NCBI RefSeq assembly: GCF_004320535.1
Contig: NZ_SIHY01000001.1
Span: 1 to 64,000, forward strand
DNA: 64,000 bases
DNA from: Arthrobacter sp. S41
GTDB taxonomy: Bacteria; Actinomycetota; Actinomycetes; Actinomycetales; Micrococcaceae
Direction: 5' to 3'
The notes under the pieces were generated by a model, which did no database searches, was not told where the DNA came from, and was given only the letters and a program-made list of their open reading frames with translations. The first letter of the stretch is position 1, and each line of letters begins with the position of its first letter. This document shows, piece after piece, positions 37,110 through 44,531 of the stretch. Both the position numbers and the translations under genes were made by a program.

Positions 37110-37403
37110 ATGTCAAACAGTCTTCCAGGCAACCCGCACGCGTTCGCCGCTGCCGATGCGTTGCGAGATACCCCAGTCTCGGTTGAAGAGGCATACAAGC
37201 ATCTAGCCCAAGCGACCACACAGGCGGCCTTGTCGGTTGCTTTCGAGATTCGTACACAGACGCTTCTTCAGGCGAATCTTCACAACCGGCGCGAGGCAAC
37301 TCGCATGCATGGCGGGAATTTCGAGGGCATGCCCGAAGACGTTCGCGAAATGATCAGGGAACAAGGCGCACTGATTGACGAACGGTTGGGGAACGAACTG
37401 TGA
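37110..37403 (+). CDS. hypothetical phage protein, 97 residues
   Basis: Not recognised. Ala-rich and helical (AYKHLAQATTQAALSVAFEI). ATG 37110 has AGGAG 7 bases upstream. It lies just before the exonuclease and could be a small accessory of the recombination module. Confidence 0.6.
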   Translation: MSNSLPGNPHAFAAADALRDTPVSVEEAYKHLAQATTQAALSVAFEIRTQTLLQANLHNRREATRMHGGNFEGMPEDVREMIREQGALIDERLGNEL

Positions 37404-37463
37404 GCCGGTACCCGCACCCGTACCAACAGCATTGCGATTCCGATTGCGGTTGCTGTGAACCTC

Positions 37464-37503
37464 AAGCCGATTCAAACGAATCGGCTTTTTCTATACCCGA
37501 AAG
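37464..37503 (+). terminator. hairpin and cassette before the exonuclease
   Basis: AAGCCGATTC (37464-37473) and GAATCGGCTT (37478-37487) form a perfect 10-bp stem with an AAAC loop, followed by TTTCTATACCCGAAAG. It lies in frame inside a longer open frame that starts at GTG 37400, which argues for the later ATG 37514. Confidence 0.65.
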
Positions 37504-37513
37504 TGAGAACGAC

Positions 37514-38194
37514 ATGCCCCTAGAAATCTTTGACAAGATCGAGCAGGGAACAGACGAATGGTTTGAACAACGACGTGGACTGGTAACCGCGTCGGCGGTC
37601 GGTTTGCTGATCACCACTAAGACGATGAAGCCCGCGAACAACGACACTTCGCGAGGTCTAACCCGTTCACTTGCCGCCGAACGAATCACCGGATTTGTTG
37701 AGCCGTCTTTCAGCTCACGCGACATGGAGCGTGGAACATTGGATGAACCTCTAGCCCGCGACAAGTACAGCGAACACTATGCTGAAGCCCGCGAGGTTGG
37801 TTTTATGACTCGCGAAATCGGCGGCTACAAAATCGGGTATTCGCCAGACGGTCTTGTTGGTGAAGACGGGCTAATTGAAATCAAGTCTCGGCTGCAGAAG
37901 AAGCAGCTCGAAACAGTTCTTGATGATTGCGTGCCACCCGAAAACATGGCTCAAATTCAGTGCGGGCTACTGGTTAGCGGGCGCGAATGGTGCGACTACG
38001 TGAGCTATTGCGGTGGCATGAAGCTCTACGTCAAGCGCGTCTACCCAATCCAAGAATGGCAAGAGGCAATCAAGCGCGCACTTGTGGCCTTCGAAGAGAA
38101 CGCTGAAGACATGATCAGTGAATACTACGAACGCACCGCTTCGATGCCCGACACTGAGCGCGTGGACCATTACGCAGATATTGAGGCTTGGTAA
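37514..38194 (+). CDS. YqaJ-like phage exonuclease
   Basis: A 226-residue lambda-exonuclease/YqaJ-type nuclease. It starts QGTDEWFEQRRGLVTASAVG, the family hallmark; the PD-(D/E)xK core is KIGYSPDGLVGEDGLIEIKS near 110 with the Asp and the Glu-x-Lys pair. It resects DNA ends for single-strand annealing. ATG 37514 is used because hallmark residues begin directly after it; 38 in-frame codons upstream contain a terminator hairpin, although a Cys-rich extension cannot be excluded. Followed by an unknown gene and SSB. Confidence 0.88.
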   Translation: MPLEIFDKIEQGTDEWFEQRRGLVTASAVGLLITTKTMKPANNDTSRGLTRSLAAERITGFVEPSFSSRDMERGTLDEPLARDKYSEHYAEAREVGFMTREIGGYKIGYSPDGLVGEDGLIEIKSRLQKKQLETVLDDCVPPENMAQIQCGLLVSGREWCDYVSYCGGMKLYVKRVYPIQEWQEAIKRALVAFEENAEDMISEYYERTASMPDTERVDHYADIEAW

Positions 38195-38197
38195 CTC

Positions 38198-38782
38198 ATG
38201 GATTGGTCAACAGCCTTCGATGCTAAGTCTGACCAGCTGAACGCGATTGACCTTATTACTGGTCCGCGCACGTTCACGATTGAGTCAATTAGCAAGGGCA
38301 ATAGTGATCAGCCGATGAACATTCATTTGGTTGACCTGCCTGGGCGTGCGTACCGGCCTTCGCTGACTATGCGCCGGTTCATGGCGAAAGTTTGGGGCCG
38401 TGTTGATAACTGGATTGGAAAGCAACTAACCCTGTACCGAAACCCTGAAATCAGGTTTGGCAAGGACAAGGTTGGGGGCATTGAAATCAGCCATGTTTCG
38501 GGTATTGAGAAGCCTATGACGTTCTTGCTACCGGGTGCGCGTGGGGCAAGGTTCAAGAACTATAAGGCTGAACCGTTGACGGTGACCGCAGTTAGCGCGG
38601 AGCCGACTATCACGCAAGAGCAGTGGGGCGTATTCGAGCAGGCCGCAAACAATGTTGGCGTCCAAGCCCCTGCCCAGTTTGCGGCGCAGGTACTTGCCAG
38701 ACCGTTGAACGGACCGCACGAAATCACTTTGCACGAATACGCCGTTATCACGGAGAAACTAGGAGAAAACACGAATGTCTGA
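38198..38782 (+). CDS. phage recombination-module protein of unknown function
   Basis: A 194-residue protein. The stretch WGRVDNWIGKQLTLYRNPEI and then VGGIEISHVSG is a pattern I recall from many phages next to exonuclease or SSB genes. No catalytic motif. By position it may do the annealing or mediator job that RecT or Erf does elsewhere; that is inference. ATG 38198 starts 3 bases after the exonuclease stop and its end overlaps ssb. Confidence 0.7.
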   Translation: MDWSTAFDAKSDQLNAIDLITGPRTFTIESISKGNSDQPMNIHLVDLPGRAYRPSLTMRRFMAKVWGRVDNWIGKQLTLYRNPEIRFGKDKVGGIEISHVSGIEKPMTFLLPGARGARFKNYKAEPLTVTAVSAEPTITQEQWGVFEQAANNVGVQAPAQFAAQVLARPLNGPHEITLHEYAVITEKLGENTNV

Positions 38783-39386
38783 CATGACGGTTATCGGTAA
38801 TCTGGCCGCCGATGCTGAGTTGAAGGTGACGCAATCCGGCGCACCTTATTTGAAGTTCCGTCTCATGGAAAACAAGTCACGCAGGCTCGATGACGGTTCC
38901 TACGAAACACTAAAATCGCAGGGTTTCAACGTAACCGTTTGGGGTTCGTTGGGTGAGATGCTTTTTGAACGTGGCCTTAGGGAAGGCGACCGGGTAAAGG
39001 CGGTTGGTGAATTTTGGTCACGCGATTACGACAAGCAAGACGGTTCGCCGGGCGTTGCCATGGACTTCACCGCCTGGGGTGTTCATCCGTTCGATAAGGG
39101 TCGCGACCGGCCTACCCCGCAGCAACAACCGCCAGCGCATCAGAGTGGTGGCTATGGTGTTCCGCAGAGCTCGCAACAACCTACACAGCAAGGCGGTTGG
39201 GGCAACCCTCCACAGCAACAGCAACAGCAACAGCCTCAACAGGGCGGCGGGTGGAATCAGCCACAACAGCAACAGCAACCGCCCGCGCAGAACGCCCCGC
39301 AACAAGGTGGGGGATGGAACGCCCCAGTATTCGACCCTTGGACCGCTTCAGGCAACCCCGGCGAAGGTTGGGGAAACCAGCAGTAA
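38775..39386 (+). CDS. ssb: single-stranded DNA-binding protein with Gln-rich tail
   Basis: A 203-residue SSB. The OB fold covers residues 1-108 (VIGNLAADAELKVTQSGAPY, then VTVWGSLGEMLFERGLREGD). The remaining 90 residues are Gln/Gly/Pro/Trp-rich. The usual acidic tip (DDDIPF-like) that binds host partners is missing; it ends in GEGWGNQQ. It overlaps the upstream gene by 8 bases. Confidence 0.9.
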   Translation: MSDMTVIGNLAADAELKVTQSGAPYLKFRLMENKSRRLDDGSYETLKSQGFNVTVWGSLGEMLFERGLREGDRVKAVGEFWSRDYDKQDGSPGVAMDFTAWGVHPFDKGRDRPTPQQQPPAHQSGGYGVPQSSQQPTQQGGWGNPPQQQQQQQPQQGGGWNQPQQQQQPPAQNAPQQGGGWNAPVFDPWTASGNPGEGWGNQQ

Positions 39387-39390
39387 CACA

Positions 39391-39452
39391 GAGCCGTAAC
39401 AGGCTCTTTTTTTATACCCAAAAACGGGGCTAGCCGAAACGGTTAGCCCCGT
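39391..39452 (+). terminator. tandem hairpins after ssb
   Basis: GAGCC-GTAACA-GGCTC (39391-39406) followed by seven T and TATACCC; then ACGGGGCTAGCC (39424-39435) with GGTTAGCCCCGT (39441-39452), one wobble. Confidence 0.75.
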
Positions 39453-39471
39453 AGAACAAGTTAGGAAAACT

Positions 39472-39708
39472 TTGTCAGGCGTTGTTCTCTACTCAAAACC
39501 CGATTGCGTTCAGTGTGATCGAACCAAAAAGTTGTTCGAAACGAAAGGCGTTATCTACACCGAAGTTGACCTTGCTAAGGACACGGACGCGTTCAAGTTC
39601 GTGACTGAAAAGCTCGGCTATTCTTCGGCCCCCGTTGTCGTGACCGAGAACGACCATTGGTACGGGCTTAGGCCGGACAAGATCAGCCAAATAAACCAAA
39701 CCTTGTAA
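39472..39708 (+). CDS. nrdH: NrdH-like redoxin
   Basis: A 78-residue thioredoxin-fold protein with the NrdH-type active site CVQC near residue 12 and the end typical of glutaredoxin-like electron donors (GYSSAPVVVTENDHWYGLRP). NrdH reduces class Ib ribonucleotide reductase. No reductase gene is present in the window, so it presumably serves the host enzyme to raise dNTP supply. Start TTG 39472 after TTAGGAAAAC. Confidence 0.88.
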   Translation: MSGVVLYSKPDCVQCDRTKKLFETKGVIYTEVDLAKDTDAFKFVTEKLGYSSAPVVVTENDHWYGLRPDKISQINQTL

Positions 39709-39738
39709 ACCAAAAAACAAGCTTGAAAGGCACACCAA

Positions 39739-40149
39739 ATGCACGCACCAAACAAACGCGGAAAAATCGCCGTGGCAGTCGCCGGAATCCTCGCGTTCGG
39801 CCTCGCACTTGCCGGATGTACGAATGCCGAAATGGCTTCGCACAACCTGAGTAAAGACGCTGACCATTTCGAAGTCAATCGGCGAATCGTCATGTTCAAC
39901 GGAATCACGGACAAGTACCTGTTGAGCATCGAAGGCCATTGTTCAATCAAGGACGCAAACGAGCAGCTTGAAGTGACTTGCCGTTTGGCCGACAACCAGT
40001 ACAAGAAGCACATTCTTGGGCTGAGCGACAACGTGTCCTATTTCGTTGAACAGATGGAATCGAACGATGTGAGCGTCTATCACTACAAGGTCATTTTCAA
40101 GCCAGAAACAATCGTGCCTGATTTAGAAATGCAGACCGGCAAACAGTAA
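39739..40149 (+). CDS. phage lipoprotein with beta-rich domain
   Basis: A 136-residue secreted protein. Signal peptide of lipoprotein type (IAVAVAGILAFGLALAGC), lipobox LAGC with Cys near residue 27, then a beta-rich domain. Similar small beta-sandwich lipoproteins are encoded by many temperate actinophages. A role at the cell surface, such as exclusion, is possible but not shown. ATG 39739 follows TTGAAAGGC. Confidence 0.75.
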   Translation: MHAPNKRGKIAVAVAGILAFGLALAGCTNAEMASHNLSKDADHFEVNRRIVMFNGITDKYLLSIEGHCSIKDANEQLEVTCRLADNQYKKHILGLSDNVSYFVEQMESNDVSVYHYKVIFKPETIVPDLEMQTGKQ

Positions 40150-40166
40150 CTAGAAAGGTTTCCACC

Positions 40167-40340
40167 ATGGACGCATTGAGCATCATTCTTACAATCGGCG
40201 CTGTTATCGCCGGGCTAATAATCCTTTGGGCGGTTATCGCCCTAGTCTTCTGGCTGTTCTTCCGGCGCTCATTTGTCCGGTTCAACGACCGAGCCGACGA
40301 ACGTCACGAAGTGTTCCGGCGAAGCAACGGATTCTTCTAA
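40167..40340 (+). CDS. 57-residue membrane protein
   Basis: An N-terminal membrane region (SIILTIGAVIAGLIILWAVI continuing to about residue 32) and a basic tail. ATG 40167 follows AGAAAGG. It directly follows the lipoprotein gene, so the two may act together at the membrane. Function unknown. Confidence 0.6.
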   Translation: MDALSIILTIGAVIAGLIILWAVIALVFWLFFRRSFVRFNDRADERHEVFRRSNGFF

Positions 40341-40346
40341 ACCACT

Positions 40347-40404
40347 AACCGCCCACCGAGGCGGTTTTTTCTTGCCCGAAAGGCCGGGGCAACTCGCCCC
40401 GGCC
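40347..40404 (+). terminator. terminator, TGCCCGAAAGG cassette and second hairpin
   Basis: AACCGCC-CACCGA-GGCGGTT (40347-40366) with T-tract, TGCCCGAAAGG (40373-40383), then GGCCGGGGC (40382-40390) pairing with GCCCCGGCC (40396-40404). Confidence 0.8.
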
Positions 40405-40423
40405 TCAACCAAAGGAATCAGAC

Positions 40424-41629
40424 ATGACCAAAATCAACGAGCTGGAAATCAAGAATTTTCAGAAGATCGAAGCCGCCCGTGTCGCCCCGTCGAATCACCT
40501 AATCGTCTTCGCCGGTAAGAATGCACAAGGCAAAAGTTCGGCGCTGAACGCCATTGAGGCGGCTCTTACCGGGCACAATTCACGCAACAACCCGCGCCCA
40601 ATCCGTGAAGGCGCTAAACGCGGTTCAGCGAAGATAACCCTTGATAACGGGTTGACCATTGACCGCCGTTACACGTCTTCAGGTACAACGCTGACTGTGA
40701 AGTCTGAGGACGGTGGGAAACATGGTCAGTCGAAACTTTCTGACCTTATCGGCAACCTTGGTATAGACGTTTCACAGTTCACGATTCTGGGGGAGAAACA
40801 ACAGCGGGCGGCGTTGTTGGATGTTGTCCAGTTGCCGTTTAGCCCTTCAGAGTTGGATGCGCGCCGAAAGAGTGTCTTTGATTCTCGCACGGATGTAAAC
40901 GCGGAGGTTCGCAAGCTAACCGCCCTGGCTAACGACTTGCCCGCAGTGTCGCCCAACGTGCCTGAGGTTGAAGTCAGTTTTGCTGAGCTCGCTGAACAGT
41001 TCCGGCAAGGCGAAGAGCTCAACCGGCGAATTGATCAGGCTGACGAACGCGTGACAGATGAGGCTGGCGAAGTGAACCGCTTGAGGTACGAACTTCAATT
41101 AGCTGAGAGCCGTCTTCGCGAGGCGCGAGAGCATGCGTTAAGCGCACCCGAGCGGGTAGACACTGAAGCGATTCAGGTGCAGATCAACAGCATCGAAGAA
41201 ACTAACCGGGCGGTGCGCGACAACAACCGGGCGAAACGCGTACGCGACGATTTGGCGGGCGCGCAAGCATCAGCCGACAAGTTGACCGCAACCCTAGAAG
41301 AAATCGACCAGACAAAGAACGACGGGCTAGCACAGGCAATCTTCCCCGTGCCCGGCCTCGCCTTTGACGAAGAAGGGTTGCTTTACAACGGCGTACCGTT
41401 CAGCCGGGCAAGCGACGCTGAGAAAGTCCTTGTCTCGGCAGCCATGATGATAGCTCGCGAACCTGAGCTACGAACGCTAATCGTTCGCAACGGCAACAAC
41501 CTGGACGAAGCTCACCTGAACGAGCTTCGACTCATGGCCGAACATCACGACTTCCAAATCTTCGTTGAACTAGTCGCCGAAACCGGCAACTTTGAGTACG
41601 TCTTCCACGAAGGCAACCTAGCCGAATAA
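40424..41629 (+). CDS. RecF/SbcC-like AAA ATPase
   Basis: A 401-residue SMC-like ATPase. It starts INELEIKNFQKIEAARV, has Walker A FAGKNAQGKSSALNAIEAAL at residue 28-47, a coiled coil around 195-300, and a C-terminal part with FSRASDAEKVLVSAAMMIA (ABC signature-like) and RTLIVRNGNNLD (degenerate Walker B). Related phage proteins sit beside exonuclease, SSB or clamp genes, as here. It probably loads or regulates recombination proteins. ATG 40424 follows AAAGGAATCAG. Confidence 0.85.
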   Translation: MTKINELEIKNFQKIEAARVAPSNHLIVFAGKNAQGKSSALNAIEAALTGHNSRNNPRPIREGAKRGSAKITLDNGLTIDRRYTSSGTTLTVKSEDGGKHGQSKLSDLIGNLGIDVSQFTILGEKQQRAALLDVVQLPFSPSELDARRKSVFDSRTDVNAEVRKLTALANDLPAVSPNVPEVEVSFAELAEQFRQGEELNRRIDQADERVTDEAGEVNRLRYELQLAESRLREAREHALSAPERVDTEAIQVQINSIEETNRAVRDNNRAKRVRDDLAGAQASADKLTATLEEIDQTKNDGLAQAIFPVPGLAFDEEGLLYNGVPFSRASDAEKVLVSAAMMIAREPELRTLIVRNGNNLDEAHLNELRLMAEHHDFQIFVELVAETGNFEYVFHEGNLAE

Positions 41630-41702
41630 CCGCCCCCCCCAACATCAGAGGCCGTTCGCATTCTTGCGGGCGGCCTTTGGTGCACCCAGACCAGAAAGAG
41701 AA

Positions 41703-41978
41703 ATGAACGATGACGCAAGGAAATATGCCTTCGCGGTGCGTCGAATGCGATTCGCTCCTACACATGGTAGTCCGATGAACGAAAAACCATGTTGCCCAGA
41801 ATGCAAAGGCTCGGCGCCTTGGCACTTTTGCAAGAACAAATACGTGAACTACCGCCAGCCCGGTTGCAAATGCCACCAAAAGCAAGACCGCCTATCCCGC
41901 CTCAAAGAAGCCCAGCTTTACCGCGACCCAACCCCCGGCCAAGCGATAGGCAACGTCATGAAAGGCATCAAGAAATGA
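41703..41978 (+). CDS. Cys-rich zinc-finger-like protein
   Basis: A 91-residue basic protein with MNEKPCCPECKG, HFCKN and CKCHQKQ, a possible zinc ribbon. ATG 41703 follows CAGAAAGAGAA; an internal ATG 41775 is an alternative. It overlaps the next gene by ATGA. Function unknown; DNA or RNA binding is likely from composition. Confidence 0.6.
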   Translation: MNDDARKYAFAVRRMRFAPTHGSPMNEKPCCPECKGSAPWHFCKNKYVNYRQPGCKCHQKQDRLSRLKEAQLYRDPTPGQAIGNVMKGIKK

Positions 41979-42259
41979 CCACACCTCAAAAGCAAGCCGA
42001 CGCTTTACGGGCGCTCGCGAACCTAATCGAATTTGGTAACGCACCCGGCAACGACTACCGCCCAATCCCGTTGCACACCTGGCTAGCGTTCCGCAACGAC
42101 AAAGAACGCCAACAGTTCATTCGTAAAGCCAAATTTTCGGGCTTTGAAATACGCGCCACCGAGTCAGAAAAACATGTCAGCGTCACCCATGGCGGGCCAA
42201 TCCAAACAGCTGGCCTCGAAATCACTTTGACCGTACCGGCAGAAGAAAAGGACTCCTAA
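41975..42259 (+). CDS. hypothetical phage protein, 94 residues
   Basis: Not recognised. ATG 41975 overlaps the previous stop. Helical start (QADALRALANLIEFG) then an alpha/beta half ending in acidic residues. Two bases before the clamp gene, so co-translated with it. Confidence 0.6.
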   Translation: MTTPQKQADALRALANLIEFGNAPGNDYRPIPLHTWLAFRNDKERQQFIRKAKFSGFEIRATESEKHVSVTHGGPIQTAGLEITLTVPAEEKDS

Positions 42260-42261
42260 AC

Positions 42262-43359
42262 ATGAAATTCACGATGGACCCCGCAGACCTCAAAGAAGCC
42301 GTGCGTTTCGCGCTAACCGCAATGGCAACCCGGCCAACGTCACCAATTATGGGCGGCATCCTATTCAGCGCAACCGGGGAAGGCGTGACCGCCTCAGGCT
42401 CCGATTACGAAAAGGTTGGTTCGTTGACCGTCAACGCCGATGTGAGCGAGCCAGGGGAGGCGCTACTCAACGGCCTGATGCTCAGTAAAGCAATCGGCAA
42501 GTTCCGTTCTTCAAAGCCGGTAACCGTCATTGTTGAGGACAAGAAAGCGCACCTGTCACAGAACGCGGTGAAGTTCAACATTAGCGCCATGCCCGCTGAA
42601 GAGTACCCGCGTGACCTTGTAGGCAACGTTCGCACCGTAGGAACGATTCGGGGCGAAGAGTTCGCCAAGCTAATCCGGTCCGCAAGCGTTTCCACCGACA
42701 ACGGGGCGGCGAACTTGCCCGAGCTTGAATGTGCCCGAGTGGAACTCGGACAGAAGCTAGCGATCATGAGTACTGACCGATACCAATTATCGCTAGGAGA
42801 AATTGACTGGGAACCGGTCGAAGAAATGAGCCACGCTATGTCAGTGCATGGCGACTGGATTCGTTCAGTAGCTAAAACTGTTGCCGGGCACACTGAACTT
42901 TTCATTGGTGAAAACAATGGTGAACCGACCCGCTTCGGCGTGACCAGTGGCCCATATTCAACAAGCGTCACCCTGACCGCAGGCAAGTATCCAAAAATCC
43001 GTTCATTGTTCAGCAACAATGACGCGGACGCATGCGACTACAACCTAAAAGAGCTAACCGGCGCGATTGACGTCGCTGCAGCCCTGTTAGATGACAAGAA
43101 CACGCCCGTGCTGTTCGAAGGCCAAGACGGCGAAACCACTGTCAGCGGTGGAGCTGACGAAGCCGACTCAAAAGCAACGCTCACCGGCACGCTGGAAGAC
43201 ACTTTCCGGTTTGCGGTAAACCCGCAACGCATCCTTAGCGTCATCCGTGTGACAGACGGCGAAACTATCCGAATCACACCGAACGGCAACAAACCGCTTT
43301 GGGTCACTTCGCCTGAAGGCGGTACTGATCACCTGGTCATGCCGGTGAGATTGCCATAA
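42262..43359 (+). CDS. phage-encoded beta sliding clamp (DnaN-like)
   Basis: A 365-residue DnaN homologue with the three-domain clamp pattern: PTSPIMGGILFSATGEGVTA near residue 25, the central STDRYQLSLGEI near 175 (matching the host TDSYRL-type motif), and the typical end HLVMPVRLP. A full clamp is rare in temperate phages of this size; it would tether host or phage polymerase to phage DNA. It lies between a RecF-like ATPase and the initiator gene. ATG 42262. Confidence 0.9.
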   Translation: MKFTMDPADLKEAVRFALTAMATRPTSPIMGGILFSATGEGVTASGSDYEKVGSLTVNADVSEPGEALLNGLMLSKAIGKFRSSKPVTVIVEDKKAHLSQNAVKFNISAMPAEEYPRDLVGNVRTVGTIRGEEFAKLIRSASVSTDNGAANLPELECARVELGQKLAIMSTDRYQLSLGEIDWEPVEEMSHAMSVHGDWIRSVAKTVAGHTELFIGENNGEPTRFGVTSGPYSTSVTLTAGKYPKIRSLFSNNDADACDYNLKELTGAIDVAAALLDDKNTPVLFEGQDGETTVSGGADEADSKATLTGTLEDTFRFAVNPQRILSVIRVTDGETIRITPNGNKPLWVTSPEGGTDHLVMPVRLP

Positions 43360-43379
43360 CGAAAATAGGAGCTTAGCCC

Positions 43380-43808
43380 GTGTGGTTCAAAATGGACGAT
43401 AAATTTCACTCGTCCAAAAAGCTCATGAAAATTCCGAAAAGGGCGCGCTTTGGGGCGGCGGGGCTATGGTCTATCGCTGGCTCATGGTGCGGGGAACAGC
43501 TAACAGATGGATTCGTACCTAAGTACATGCTCGACGCGTGGGGGCCACCTCCAAGCGCTTCTAGCGCACTAGTTGATGTTGGGCTTTGGGCGCACGCTGA
43601 GGGCGGTTTCCAGTTCGTGAACTGGTCCGAATACCAGCCCACAAAAGCGGACGTTGAACGCGACCGGGCACGCAATCGGGAGCGCCAGCAAGCATGGCGC
43701 GAACGGCATCAAAAAAACGAATCAGACGCGAATCTTGAAGATTCGAACGAGATTCGCGAGAGATTCGAGGAAGATTCGAGCGAGATTCAAGGCTCGAATC
43801 AACCCTGA
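43380..43808 (+). CDS. phage replication initiator, DnaD/replisome-organiser-like N-terminus
   Basis: A 142-residue protein beginning MWFKMDDKFHSSKKLMKIPK and with AAGLWSIAGSWCGEQLTDGF, a pattern I recall from actinophage proteins annotated as DNA-binding or replication-initiation. The last 45 residues are a charged coil (RNRERQQAWRERHQ) whose DNA carries the phased GATTC array. Short compared with full initiators; a second domain may be absent. Start GTG 43380 after AATAGGAGC. Confidence 0.7.
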   Translation: MWFKMDDKFHSSKKLMKIPKRARFGAAGLWSIAGSWCGEQLTDGFVPKYMLDAWGPPPSASSALVDVGLWAHAEGGFQFVNWSEYQPTKADVERDRARNRERQQAWRERHQKNESDANLEDSNEIRERFEEDSSEIQGSNQP

Positions 43809-43811
43809 ATC
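43719..43811. repeat. helically phased GATTC/GAATC array, candidate replication origin
   Basis: GAATC at 43719 and 43730, GATTC at 43740, 43751, 43762, 43773 and 43784, GAATC at 43796 and 43807. Every step is 10-12 bp. The five central copies are strict 11-bp tandem repeats of AGATTC plus five variable bases (43739-43793). Since 11 is not a multiple of 3, the repeat is read in all frames and cannot be a protein repeat. Iterons in the initiator gene are the classical lambda-type origin design. Confidence 0.75.
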
Positions 43812-44031
43812 TTTTTCGAAAACCCCGAAAACATGCGGAAAAACGAAGCCTGTAACACCGTTAGTAACGATGCCCCGACCCGACCCGACCCGACCCGACC
43901 CTTAAGTACTTACGTCTCGCTCTTTTCTTACGTAAGTAGGGGGTCATCTGATTCAAGGAAAGTCAGCAGCAATTCGTTACGTAAGTTAACGCGACGGACG
44001 CGACAAATTGCTGCTGATCAATGGAGACAAA
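43812..44031. other. structured gene-free region after the initiator
   Basis: Holds five tandem CCCGA copies (43874-43898), palindromes CTTACGTAAG (43927-43936) and GTTACGTAAG (43976-43985) plus a partial ACTTACGT (43908-43915), and a perfect 12-bp inverted repeat TCAGCAGCAATT / AATTGCTGCTGA (43963-43974 with 44006-44017) around the second palindrome. No convincing gene. Probably part of the origin or a regulatory region. Confidence 0.6.
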
Positions 44032-44502
44032 ATGATACTCACACGCTCGCAAGGCGAAAGGTTAGCCGTCATCATCAACGCCTCACGGCCAGAATGGGCG
44101 ATTCCTAGCATTGCGAAAATCCTACAGACCGCCAACCAAAGCAACGGGCTACCCGCGCACGACTTCAACCACGCAATACGGGCAGTAGTCGCCTACGCCA
44201 CGGCAACCGTTGCGGGCGGTGAATACGTGAAGCAGACACCGGGATTCATTCATGAGCCCTCGCGCTTCTGGGATGACACCGCGCCAACCGGCAAAGGCTA
44301 CAAGAGCGCCCCACGGGTCATGTGCGAAGAACACTCAACCTACGAAGCTCACTCATGCTCTTGCTGTTGGGCCGACGTGAACGTTGGGGAACGCACCGAA
44401 AGCCAGGTTGGCAAAAGGTTGCACCCCGCGCACCCACCCAACCCCGGCAAAGCACAAGCCGTAAAACAAGCAATCAAAACACTGCAAGCCGCTCAACACT
44501 GA
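44032..44502 (+). CDS. hypothetical phage protein with Cys cluster
   Basis: A 156-residue protein. ATG 44032 has GGAGACAA upstream; an earlier in-frame start lies inside the inverted repeat and is less likely. Residues about 100-120 contain CEEHSTYEAHSCSCC, a possible zinc site. Not otherwise recognised; found in the replication module. Confidence 0.6.
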   Translation: MILTRSQGERLAVIINASRPEWAIPSIAKILQTANQSNGLPAHDFNHAIRAVVAYATATVAGGEYVKQTPGFIHEPSRFWDDTAPTGKGYKSAPRVMCEEHSTYEAHSCSCCWADVNVGERTESQVGKRLHPAHPPNPGKAQAVKQAIKTLQAAQH

Positions 44503-44512
44503 GCGGCTTTTC
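44486..44512 (+). terminator. terminator overlapping the stop of the previous gene
   Basis: AAGCCGCTC (44486-44494) and GAGCGGCTT (44501-44509) with AACACT loop, then TTTCTTATGCCCTAGGAGAC leads to the next ATG: the regional cassette. Confidence 0.75.
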
Positions 44513-44531
44513 TTATGCCCTAGGAGACAAG

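Noticed and set aside
43874-43898. CCCGA repeats as a CRISPR or microsatellite gene
   Set aside because: The unit is 5 bp with no spacers; no CRISPR array or cas gene is seen anywhere in the window.
43833-44108. Forward ORF of 91 residues across the CCCGA repeats
   Set aside because: Low-complexity translation, no ribosome site, covers palindromes and overlaps the next gene's better start.
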